A stretch of DNA of 35,270 bases from a virus: positions 1 through 35,270 of IMG/VR virus record IMGVR_UViG_3300000116_000080; one strand, given 5' to 3'. A program made the translations under genes and the position numbers. Position 1 is the first letter of the stretch; each line of letters begins with the position of its first letter. Shown one piece after another: positions 11,101 to 20,300 of the stretch. Under the pieces are notes generated by a model. That model was given only the letters and a program-made list of their open reading frames with translations. It was not told where the DNA came from and ran no database searches.

Positions 11101-12757
11101 CTGTACCAACAGATGTATGAAGAGATTTTACATCAGAAATTCCAAATGAAGTGACAGCAGTAGAAATTCTTCCATCATCAATTCCATTAAATACTAATTT
11201 TTCACCTCTTAAGAATATACCTCTGGTATTATATGCTGTTACAATACCTGTAGAAGTATCAAATCTTAAATGTCCTGTAGCACCACTTGATTTACCTTCA
11301 ATATATGTTGGAACAACTAGTGTGGATGCTTGATTTAAAACCATTTCGGTGTATGGTTGAATATCATACAACGAAATGTCCCATTCATTGAGCTCTGCTG
11401 ATTTGGAAGAATATGATCCAGATTCTAATGCATAATCATAAACTCTTGCTACACCAATCTCTTTACCTGCAACTGTTGTTGAAGTAAGACCAATTCTAGT
11501 ATCTCTTAGACTAATAACAGATGATGTACTAAATCCAATTCTGGGAGCACCAACAACACGATTGAGAGTTAATGTTGGTCCTGTGTAATAATTTACAGAT
11601 TGATCTTTTAAGGTTTTTGTTGTTCTTGTCTTAGGAAAGTCTAGGTAATGTATAGTTTGGGAATCAACTTCAAATCCACGAATAAATGCTTTTCCTGGAG
11701 ATATTTTATATGTTCCTAAATCGTCACTAGGGATATTAGTATTGTACGTTAATTGGTCTTTTGTAAATACACCATTATTACCCTTCTTATCATTAAGAGA
11801 TTCTCTTGGATAAATTGAAAATGGTCTTACGTAAAAATCGCCTGACTGGTCATATGTCCTTCTTGCAAGCTCTTCTGCAACTTCATTGTATTGAAATTTG
11901 TCTTCAATGTGACGAAGATTACCATTTCTAATGGTCATCAACTCTACAAAATTTTCGTTCTTTCTAGATTCTAACGATTTTTTTGAAAGAATTGTTGTTA
12001 TTTTTAATCTATCTGCACCAGGAGCAGCGAAGTTGTTGAATCCTTTTGCATTATCCGTTAGAGTGGAATCCTGACCAGATGTTACAAACTCTTCAAAGAC
12101 CTCCAATCCAACTCTATATGATGGATTACTTGCATGAGCATCAAGAATAAGAGTCTGACTAGGTACGTTTACAAAAGTTCCTCTTATAAAATATACACCT
12201 TCTGATAAAAATACTGCAGAACCAACAGAAGTTGCATTTACAGAGGCAGTTTTGGTAATTCCTTGACCCAATTGTAAATTGACATTAGTGCCAACAAAAT
12301 TGGATTCTAAAAGAAGAACTTCATCATCATCAAATTCAACTTTATCTTCTATACCAGAACCAGTATAATTTATATAAAGAGTTGTATAACCGCGTTCAGA
12401 TAAATTGCCTTTAGCATAAAGAATAACTCTAGCAGTTACATTAGATCTTTCACCTCTAAGGTCAACTTGAATTAGATCATCTAATATATCATTAATATTA
12501 ACTCCAAGATAAGTCTCTTCAACTTCAACTGCCAATAACTCATTATTATAGTTAATTTGACCAGGGATTACCATTGATCCCTCTTTGAACAAATGAGTTC
12601 CCACTTGCTCAATTTGATCTTGCAGTGCAGACTGCAAGGATGTCAATTCTCTAGCTTGAATTGGCAACCCTGGTTTAAATAATACCTTATAATAATTTTT
12701 ATCTCGATCAAAGTCGTCAAAATAAGGAGATATGTTGAGATTAGTTTCTTGTGGCAT
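5195..12757 (-). CDS. Very large DUF4815-type baseplate/tail fibre protein
   Basis: 2520 aa. The N-terminus (NISPYFDDFDRDKNYYKVLFKPGLPIQARELTSLQSALQDQIE) is the hallmark of the DUF4815 family of cyanophage and marine phage virion proteins and should cover roughly the first 500 residues. Later parts: a Pro/Arg-rich linker at about residues 1660-1692; directly after it WDPLAQSFIVSDNTGIFLTEL, a conserved block in these proteins; two G-x-G-Y type beta units near residues 1930-1990 (NAGIGY, LGGAGY); and a C-terminus YPPRLKDLRVIALA characteristic of the family. It occupies the place of T4 gp9-gp12 and wac, none of which is recognisable here, so it may do the work of peripheral baseplate and fibre proteins, probably including host contact. 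A ribosome binding site (AAAGGA) precedes the ATG, 6 bases after the gp8 stop. Confidence 0.9.
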   Translation of the reverse strand: MPQETNLNISPYFDDFDRDKNYYKVLFKPGLPIQARELTSLQSALQDQIEQVGTHLFKEGSMVIPGQINYNNELLAVEVEETYLGVNINDILDDLIQVDLRGERSNVTARVILYAKGNLSERGYTTLYINYTGSGIEDKVEFDDDEVLLLESNFVGTNVNLQLGQGITKTASVNATSVGSAVFLSEGVYFIRGTFVNVPSQTLILDAHASNPSYRVGLEVFEEFVTSGQDSTLTDNAKGFNNFAAPGADRLKITTILSKKSLESRKNENFVELMTIRNGNLRHIEDKFQYNEVAEELARRTYDQSGDFYVRPFSIYPRESLNDKKGNNGVFTKDQLTYNTNIPSDDLGTYKISPGKAFIRGFEVDSQTIHYLDFPKTRTTKTLKDQSVNYYTGPTLTLNRVVGAPRIGFSTSSVISLRDTRIGLTSTTVAGKEIGVARVYDYALESGSYSSKSAELNEWDISLYDIQPYTEMVLNQASTLVVPTYIEGKSSGATGHLRFDTSTGIVTAYNTRGIFLRGEKLVFNGIDDGRISTAVTSFGISDVKSLHTSVGTGQTFNANVKQYSKINYPSVTISPKSGTAPGISTVTSTDKEFINSVKPGDLVQFTNSLLSGTKVKTYAKVTNITDNNIIDIVGINTVSLLNDGGLPTESINPSDFSVIGSKFQSSTDNTLYTPLPKKFIESIDVESSILSIKKEFEVIVTANSTNSVQAGENESFLPYDEERYVLINSAGGFEELTTDKFRFANGNKELRIFGVSISGPARLIATLQKRNIRNKVKNSKKTNSIIVTKSQLVSSGIGSTTLNDGLTNGNYGYGLRVQDKDICLLEPDVLKVYGVFESDTTNDPEIPSLTLFNLSGPTGKVDDFVIGEEFTGQNSGAIGVYIEKQSSSVAKFVYLNELQFDIGEQILTSSSGITATVNDYFVGDNNIINRYNLDSGQRDTILDYSRLIRKPNTKTPRRKLKVIFESAEYNDSTEGDITTIESYDQFDYCDLPSLNDKTKVTDIIDIRPRVRIFDPESTDSSPFEFESRVFQDGTNSAKNILASDESIFLTYSYYLPRIDKIYFNPDAGFQLVKGVPSDTPLPPLPLENCLEVATIQLPPYICNAENVQVSLKSHKRYRMQDISVLEDRIKNLEYYTALSLLESKTESLNVTDSSGLTRFKSGIFVDNFTTTRNQLKVSKVTNSIDPLNSELRPTHFTTEVDMLIGSKSLIGIGTTSANSASTAFATDLIGSNFRRTGQIITTDYIDRLHIQQNFATRVENVTPYLVVTYDGNIELFPSSDVWVDQVRLAPQRVEVDDYTQTRLQLEFNGFDAQTGLGPIRWGSWATTWTGSSTTTTSNTALTSSTARNTGRAIVRTNQFQTTVVDTLTRTGVDDRAGQQIRVSEVTETTSEGDRLVSSDVIPFMRSRNIEFNGRRFRPKTRVYGFFDGSDVNTFITPKLIEIRMISGVFSPGEIVNGIMSSSVTPNSQSTPNISFRVANSNHKYGPISSPTDVYTNSPYDENYIIPESYSSSSITLNVDTRSLAESNQSLYSGFIRTGMRLRSASAEAEVIATRLITDTVGTVLGSFFIPNPNLSANPSFETGTKVLRLTSSSTNSQTSGLTNTNGEEPYYASGTINNLQETIRSTRRPRFDILTTAESRPAVDVQVTTTRTNSTTTTVTPLPPPPPPPPAPRPRPNPPPPRRPPNPPRPRNWDPLAQSFIVSDNTGIFLTELELFFRTKDSVLPLVVQIRPMNNGVPSNKVYPFGEVIIDPAEITVSSDASQPTSVVFPSPIYLAGETEHSIVLLSNSNQYTAWISRMGEVDISTLLQEESRQVVVSAQPNLGSLFKSQNGTTWNPSQYEDLKFNLYAAQFEETATVSFFSPELGKGNSQIANLEKDSLEFNSKKLVIDTDSLVDTSTLELGNTIIQKDTNATGNYVGAGGSATGNLSIINAGIGYTPSDSTQFTFANVPLISFSGVGRNATADITIGANGSVNGVAIAATVNLGGAGYRVGDTFIVTDLGNDNLGRNLQLSLGSVTGINELIIDDVQGEFELNAAKPLQYISPAGITTMVSDVGSDITISNFELASTEEDGLHIKVNHKNHGMHSDINRVIISGARADTKATSLTAEYTNSDSGAISIASTSEFQTFENVSVGATNPGYALIDNEIISYTGVSAGQLIGITRGIDNTKSFTYPSKTDIFKYENNGFSLRRINTEHILSDSNVNRSITLDSYFIKVDTKAQNGTDRNSGLGLPKLYAKITKSSGGDLIYATQNIQFEAVRPIVQTMALPGTDIRATLKGISATSIDGGEVPFRVTESTPINLSEDTYLPEPRLIAARVNEIANNATQPGNKSMEMIFTLSSSDSNISPVIDLDRMAMILISNRVNSPIADYVNDSRTASLSDDPTAFIYANKPVELENAATSIKVLVSGYVNTYSDIRAFYSISNTPDPDPLYYPFPGSNNLDVNGNIIEFENCDGSSDKVVPKTDVLSPNSEAALFSDYEFTIDNLPEFKYFSVKLTGTSTNQSYPPRLKDLRVIALA
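7682..7781 (-). repeat. Proline/arginine-rich linker in the DUF4815 protein
   Basis: Low-complexity DNA that codes, on the minus strand, for eight consecutive prolines followed by alternating P/R/N (PRPRPNPPPPRRPPNPPRPR). On the plus strand it reads as a Gly-rich open frame, which is only the complement. It lies between a Thr-rich stretch and the conserved WDPLAQSF block, so it is probably a stiff extended hinge between two folded halves. Confidence 0.85.
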
Positions 12758-12763
12758 AGTCCT

Positions 12764-14347
12764 TTAGAATTGCAAAATAACTTTAATATCTTCTCTTTGA
12801 TTTACTGACCTAGTAATTGACGGTCTGTTATCAACATATATGACGTTTCCAGTATATTTTTGAATCTCTGGATTTGCTGCTCCTGAAATGAATGTTTGTC
12901 CCAGGTAGTATGTCCTATTATTTATGACAGTACTGATACCTGGATTTGTGTCAGATCCAAATCCTTGATCTATATATAAGTCTTTTGACCCACCAACTAT
13001 TTTCAAATCACCACCACTTTGTGGCGATGTTGTAAACCTATTAAGGTTAAGACCAAATTGTGCATCTGTCCTTTGAGTCCCGTCAGTATTAAACCCAACT
13101 AAAGAGCGATCTTGCCAATATTTTATCACTCCAGTTTGTGCATCATATGACACAACTCTACCGATTGCAGTAACACCAAGACCTATAGTCTGTGTTATTA
13201 CTGTGTTTGGTTCAAAGGATGTAGTCTTATAGTCATTTTGATTTGGTGATTGCCCTTTTAACACTAAACCATATAAAGAACTAACTCTATCATCAACAAT
13301 AACTGAGCTAGATTCAAATCCTAAAGGATTTTGTACAATTCCTATTCTAGCAATATTAGTACCCGTTACAAAATCTGGATTTTGGTCATCATTTTCAATT
13401 CTAGAATATATGAGAACATTTGTTGATCCCAATTCAAGATAAATGTCAGAACCATGACCACCTTGGGGTGGAATTATTACTTCAAATATTGGTGTAGTAG
13501 AACCTGTTGGTACATTGCCACCAATCAAATCTACAGTTGCATATGTATAACCACTTCCACCATTTGATACTGTAACAGATTCAACTCTAGAATCATTATT
13601 GACAACTATTGTACATTCTGCATTTGCACCATCACCTTTAATTGGAACTCTAGAATATGTTGTATTTGGTGGACCTACCAAAAATCCTCTATTTGCAATT
13701 ATAACGGTCTTTAATTGTCCACCAGTACTTGCATTGCTTTTAACTGGTCTATAATCTGGATTAGTATCCCAATCAACAGGAAGGGGAATAAAGTTTAGGG
13801 AGTCAAACTTAATAATATCACTTGGACTAATAGTATACAAATATTTCCAAATATATCCATCACCACTTGTTCCAGCAGATCTTGGTTCTAAATCAGTAAA
13901 TTTTGGTTCATCTAGAGATGGTCTTCCATTGGGGTTTTCTGGATCAATACCGTTATTGAGGCAGATATAAACTCTAAATTCGCTATTTACAATATAAAAA
14001 TTTGACGCATATAAACTGGTTTTGTTTGATGGTCTTGATAGTTTATTACGATTTACATCATGACGATACATGTCATAAATTGTTGCTGATGCCCATCCAA
14101 TTTTACGAACAACTGGTCTAATATCATTAGCGCCAATTTTTTTCAACGCAATCATGGTATCCCAATAACTATTGGTATCGTCTAGACAGTCTCTAGGAGA
14201 AGGTGGTGTTGTATTCCAAATGTCAGTGACCTCACTAGCATTTGGAAGACCAATAAAGGTATAATATGACTGATCAATGCTTCTAATCTTAGCAATAAAA
14301 TCTTTAGCATTGTTGACTCTCAAAGTATCAGTTATAATTGCGGCCAT
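12764..14347 (-). CDS. 8: Baseplate wedge subunit gp8
   Basis: 527 aa against 334 in T4. gp8 is a structural part of the baseplate wedge, bound by gp7 and gp10 in T4. Two T4 signatures are visible: GDGYIWKYLYTISPSD at about residues 162-177 (T4 GDGYVWEYLFEIPPDV) and the C-terminus YVDNRPSITRSVNQREDIKVILQF at 504-527 (T4 YMENRPPIIMAMDQTEEINILFTF). The extra length lies in the middle and includes a G-x-G-Y beta unit (VESVTVSNGGSGYTYATV, residues 255-272). No Shine-Dalgarno is visible before the ATG; a C-run occupies that place. A late promoter octamer lies about 27 bases upstream, overlapping the stop of the preceding giant gene. Confidence 0.93.
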   Translation of the reverse strand: MAAIITDTLRVNNAKDFIAKIRSIDQSYYTFIGLPNASEVTDIWNTTPPSPRDCLDDTNSYWDTMIALKKIGANDIRPVVRKIGWASATIYDMYRHDVNRNKLSRPSNKTSLYASNFYIVNSEFRVYICLNNGIDPENPNGRPSLDEPKFTDLEPRSAGTSGDGYIWKYLYTISPSDIIKFDSLNFIPLPVDWDTNPDYRPVKSNASTGGQLKTVIIANRGFLVGPPNTTYSRVPIKGDGANAECTIVVNNDSRVESVTVSNGGSGYTYATVDLIGGNVPTGSTTPIFEVIIPPQGGHGSDIYLELGSTNVLIYSRIENDDQNPDFVTGTNIARIGIVQNPLGFESSSVIVDDRVSSLYGLVLKGQSPNQNDYKTTSFEPNTVITQTIGLGVTAIGRVVSYDAQTGVIKYWQDRSLVGFNTDGTQRTDAQFGLNLNRFTTSPQSGGDLKIVGGSKDLYIDQGFGSDTNPGISTVINNRTYYLGQTFISGAANPEIQKYTGNVIYVDNRPSITRSVNQREDIKVILQF

Positions 14348-14374
14348 TTGGGGGGTCGATCTTTTTCTATATTC

Positions 14375-14382
14375 TATTTATC
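14375..14382 (-). promoter_or_regulatory. 8: T4-type late promoter GATAAATA before gp8
   Basis: Minus strand reads TGATAAATAGAATATAG; the octamer GATAAATA fits the cyanophage late consensus NATAAATA and overlaps the TGA stop of the giant gene. The ATG of gp8 follows about 27 bases later. It would give gp8 and the genes after it a late start independent of the 13.9-kb gene upstream. Confidence 0.6.
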
Positions 14383-17300
14383 AGGTAATATACCCAAGAT
14401 ATTTGAGAGGATTTTTTCTTCTGACAATCGGATTAGTTCCGACACCAGATAATGAAGTGCCATGTGAAGTAGTAAATGATTTTTGCTTAATTCTGACAGG
14501 AATACCAATTTTACCAAAACTATATTCGCCGTAAAATGCTGTAGTTGCAAATCCAACAACATTATTTGCTCCTGCACTTTCAAGTGAAATAACAACTGTT
14601 GTTACTGTTGTTCCAAAACCAACTGTTGTTCCTAATCCATTTATTCCTGCAGGAATTACGGATTGCTTTGTATAGAAATCTATACATTCGCAAATCATAT
14701 CCATGCCTACTTCAGATACACCAGTAATTGATCCATCTGCACTAAGACCAGTTTGTCCCGCACTAACAAAGTTGGTATTAAGTACAGTAAATAAATCCCC
14801 AGTTTGAATACCTGTTAAAGTAAGATCTAATGATCTTCTTATTTCAGAATTCATTGGAATGTACATGTCAAGTTCAACTCCAATGCTACTACCAGCACCT
14901 ATTGTCCTAGTGCTAACACCAACAATCAATCCATAGTCACCCGTGTAAGTAGTAAACTGACACTCTTCAAAGGTTCTTCTTGGTGGTTCTATAAGAACTT
15001 GCGGTGGAAGAGTAGAAGCAACAGCAAATTTCATTGGTGATCCTAATGCAAAACCTCGCGAAGAACTACCAAGACCCACATTATCATAAGTATCAACGAA
15101 TAAAATATCACCAACTTTATAATTAGATCCACTTTCAGTAATATTGATAGATGCAATATTAAATGTGGCAGTATCAATTAAAATATCTGCGGACGCACCT
15201 CTTCCTCGACCAGTTTCGGTTTTTAATCTTGCATTTTTAAACTGACTTGTTGTTATATCTATTTTAGGGAATCCAGATCCCTGCTGATTAACTGTAACTG
15301 ACTGTATTGGACCATAGAAGTATCCAGTACCAGCAGTTCCAACGTTTATGCTTGTTAGAGTCCCACCTGCTCCAACAGTGGCACCTGCGGTCGCCTGAGT
15401 GCCTTCAAATGGGGTTTGTATTGTTATTGTTGGTGGAGCGGTATATCCAATACCAACGTCATCTAAGAGAACATTTACAATCGGACCACTAGATGCGGTT
15501 CCAACGACTGCAGTTGCTCTTGCTGGTTCTACTATATCTTGACTAATTATTTCAATGATAGATCTTTCTCTAACACCAATGCCTTCAAATGGATTGTCAA
15601 AAAGTGGTCTGACACTATTGACATAAACAAATGATGTACCAGCTCCAATCGAAGATATAATATTTGTATATGGGTTTATAACTGGCTCATAATATACTCT
15701 ATCTTTTCCAACAAAATCATTATCAATAAATTTGTCAACAATTTGTTTTGTCCAAGTCAGAGGTCTTTCAAATAGTTCATCTAAAGTGACACCTTGACCA
15801 GCATAGTTATTTGTAATAACTTTATCTGCTGCTTTGATGTCCATTACAAGTCTAGGGTCTTCGGTAAATGTTTGATCCAAATTACTATACAATTGAATCT
15901 CATCTCCGACCTCAACACTAGGAAGAACATCAACAGTTCTAACATCAATACTTTCAGTTCCAGTATACATGAAGATCTTTGCGGTATCACCTGTAGTACT
16001 AAATCCAGTAACTCCTCCTTTAGGTGCTTCAGTAAATCTCAGAGTACTACCACCAGTGAATTGATATCCTTCTCCAGGTGTTTGTAGGATATCATTAATA
16101 AACACTAACAAGTTAGATTCTAAGTTAATTCCAGAGTTAGATCTTGCAAAAAATGATATACTTTCATTATTGACAGACAATGGAAATAATCTTCTTTGAC
16201 CGTTAAAGAATGGATCAATTTTATCAAGAACAATAAATTCTCCAACATTCCATCCAGAGAATTTAGATTGGAACGTATTAACAACTTCCAATTCAAACGA
16301 ACTATAAGAACCAACACCTACAAATTGGTGCTGGTATCTTTGACTTTCAACAGAAGGTCCAGCAAGTATAGTGATACTATCAGAAGTATATGATACAATT
16401 CCGACAGAATTGCCATATACTCTATCTTTAAATGGTCTTGGATATGCTTCTATTCTCTTATATCCATCTAAGGAGCACTTGAAAAGGAGTGACTCGTTAG
16501 CAAGTCTAATACTATTTGCAGTTGTTAAATTATGTGTTCCAATGGTGAGAACAGAAAGACCTGTTGCAGGATCATAAGTAGCATCCGTAACAGGATACTT
16601 AACCAAAGTAGATATACCAACAAATAGAGTAATTGTATTTGCTGTAGTGGTCGTAATACCAGTTACAATACCTGCAATTGGATCTGTTGGTTTTGGATAA
16701 TAAAGTATGGTTTGATTACCATCACTGCCACAAGTAAACGCAATTGTACTTGTTCCAATACCAACAGTGTTTGACGTTGTGTACGAGTGACTTGGAATAG
16801 TCAGAACAAGTTCTCCAGTAGAACCAGAATAAGTTGCTGTAGTTGGAGTAGTTGTTCCAATACCAGTTACATTTACGCTTCCTTCTTCTGCACTTACAAA
16901 TGTGTGTGGATAATCACCACCAGCAACAACAGGAAGAATTGCATTAGAGGTTTTTGTTGTAAATGTTGGAATTCCAGTAGTTCCACCAATAGCAACAGTC
17001 AGTTTTTCACCAGATTTATAACCATAACCAAAATTGTTTAATTCAAAATTCAGTATTGTAGTGTCAAGACTTGGTATTAAGTTTATGCTGGATCCTGTTC
17101 CTAGACCAACATTTCCATTAGAATAAATCAATGGTACATCAAAATATTTTGATGGTTCCTCGATAACAACCTGAAGTGGTTGATACAATTGCCCACATCT
17201 CTTATAATTATGTTGATATGGAGATGTCCCAGAATTGATAATAAAAGTATAATCATCGAGAATATTTACAATTCCTGTTCCAAATGCAGCAGGATCTGAA

Positions 17301-20300
17301 CCAGTAGGTGAATTATTAATCATTCTTGGTGCAAGAATAATTTCTTCAACAATTCCACCAGATGTGTAGAAAGATTCTGCAGTGCTTATCCCAGCGTTAA
17401 TTTCAAACTCGTTAATACTATTAATTCTTGTTACTTGAGTTCCACAATAAATTGGATCTGTTGATCTTGGATGAGTTAGTATTCCAACTCCACCATCATA
17501 TGAACATGTAAATGCCAATCCTGTTAGTGCAATATCAGTTCCAACCTTTAGTTTATGTCCAAAATTCAATACACCTCCAGATACATAAGTATGTGGAATT
17601 GTAGATACTCCAACATCAAAGGTCAAAGTATACCAATTTGGAGCACTAATTACTTTAAATGTATCTCCTAATGGGGAATTTTGTTGATTACCTGGAAAGA
17701 TATTTGTTGTAATACCAGTCTGAACCAGACCACCAGATATGTAAGTATGTGAGATTGTTGATATACCAACATTAACTGTAAATGATGTTGTTGTTCCAAC
17801 ACTATTGACTCTAAAGAAGTATCCTTGCGACCCATCTGGGAACTTGGTTGTAGTGAGACCAGCGGTTACCTGACCAGCATCATTTTCAACATAAGTATGT
17901 GCAATAGTAGATATTCCAACATTCAATTCAAATTGATCTGATGATATTATGTTTGATACTGTGAATGTATTGCCTTGAGTACCATCAGGGAAGATTGTAG
18001 TTGTAATTCCAGAACCACCAGGGCAAGAGAATTGAAGATTATCAAGTCTAATGTCACTACCAATACCTATAATACCAGTAATGGGGTTGGAAGTAGTAAT
18101 TGTAGAGATACCAGTAACATTATCATACTTAAACTGTGTAATAGTAAATGTTTGTCCATATCCTGTGGGTCCTCCAACATTACAACTAAAGATGAGTTCT
18201 CTCATCTTGAAGTCATCAGATATACTCAATCCATGGTTTGTTGTAGTTAATACAGTTGCCAATCCAGTTGTATTGTCATATTGGAAATCATAAACTCCAA
18301 ATGTTTGTCCATATCCAACGCAAGTAAGTGCAAGTCCAGCAAGACTAAAACTTCTACCAATTGCAGTTTGAGGAACAATTTTTAACGGTGTTAAAGTAGT
18401 TACTGTGGCTAATCCAGAAATATTATCATAGATAAAACTATCTACAGAAATTGTAGACACTCCAGTAGTAACTGTCATGATACCAGTAGTAGTATCATAA
18501 AGTGCATTAGTTACATCTACGGGGGGATAATAATCGCAAGTAAATGCTGCACCGACTACTTGAATATAATCTCCCAAAGAAAGATTGTGTGTAGTAGATG
18601 TGGTAACAGTAGTAACACCTGTTATAGAACTATATCCAATATTTGATATTTCTCTTGGAGCATAGAATACTTTTGAATTTGTAATTGCAATACCAGTTAC
18701 ATGTCCATCAGTAATAGTTGCGATACCAATATTGGTTATATTAATACCATTTAGGTTTCTAGTTTGAATTCCCACATTAACAGTTTGCAATCCAGATCTA
18801 TATCCAGAACCAGTGTTACCTATAGATATTGAAGTAATTGTTCCTGATGTTGATACGACGGCAGTACCTCCTGCACCAACCAAAGGTTGGTATCCATATC
18901 CATTTAAAGATCCAACATCAACAATAGTGCCACCTTTAGGGACATTATTGACATTGATATCATTATGAACTGTTGGGTCAGTAACCTCTCCATTAAATCC
19001 AAGCAAGAGTTGACCACCACCCGCTTCTAATTTGTAATCACCTTCAATATTTGTGAGAACATTACCAAGTCTCTGTGGTCCTTGGAAGATGTCATCAATA
19101 AGAACAATTGTATTTTGTGCTGTTACATTATCAATATCGCCTGCTTCATACTTTAGGTAGAATGAAGTATTGAGTCCATTAAACTGATCTGAAATATCAT
19201 CATAAACATAATTATTATCATATGCATCATTAAATACTGTCGTGAATCCTTGACTGAGTGCTGATCTTAAGAATATTCTTCCACTAAATCTAGAACTGGT
19301 TGTAAGTCCACTATAATCTATTTCATTTGCAGATGTTGCAGTTGTTCCAAAACCAACAGGAAGATTCCCCCAAGGTCCCTCTGAGAAGTGTATGTCATTA
19401 TTTACTACACTATAGTTACCAACTTGTTTAGTAATTAAATCATTTGATGAATGAGTATCTTCTGTGGATCCCATCCATGCTCTTCTAACTGTAGCTTTGT
19501 TTGTATTGCCATTTAAACCAGCAACTAACATTACTTCATTATTGATCCTAATTAAATCACCACCAAATATTGATGTTACTCCAACAATGTCAATTATTGT
19601 TGTGCCAATACCAACATTTGATGATAATGCTGTTGTATATGCAGAACCAACCATTGGAGATTGTATTGTGCCATTTATTGAAATTAACAACCTATTATTT
19701 GGTTCCAATGCCCTAAATGTGTGAGTAGATCCAATACCCACTCCAGTAATTGCAATTCCAATTGGATTGAATAATAATGCATTAGTTGCTGAAGTAGCTA
19801 CTCTAACTTTTTGATTATCTTGTTTAATTATTGTTATTCTTGATGGCAATAATGTAGTAGTTCCAATACCAGGACCAAAATCTGCAGCACCAATTTGAAT
19901 GGAATTTGCTGGGTTATTATCTGGTGGAATATATTCAACAACTTCACCACTAACAAAATAGTGGTTTGACAAGTTTAGTGTTGCTTCTGCAAATGAAACT
20001 TTTGTTGAGTCACTTCCATCAAAAACAACTTCAAAAACTGGATTTCCTCCAGAAAATAATCCAAATCCTCTTTGAACTCCATTAAATTGATCACTAAAAT
20101 CATCAATTGCCAACACTCGATTACCAATAAATTCTTGATAAGTTGCCAAAAATGGCAAATTGAAGAGAATCTCATTCGATACCAAAGACCCATCAACATC
20201 GATTGTTTTTTCTCTACCAATATCAAAATCAACTACAGTATTAAGGTCTACAATTCGAGTTAAGTCAGTAATAGCAATTACAGAATTTAAATCCTGTATT

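Noticed and set aside
16460-18560. CRISPR-like or recent tandem DNA repeats
   Set aside because: The similarity is at protein level; DNA copies differ at many third bases and there are no constant repeat/spacer units.
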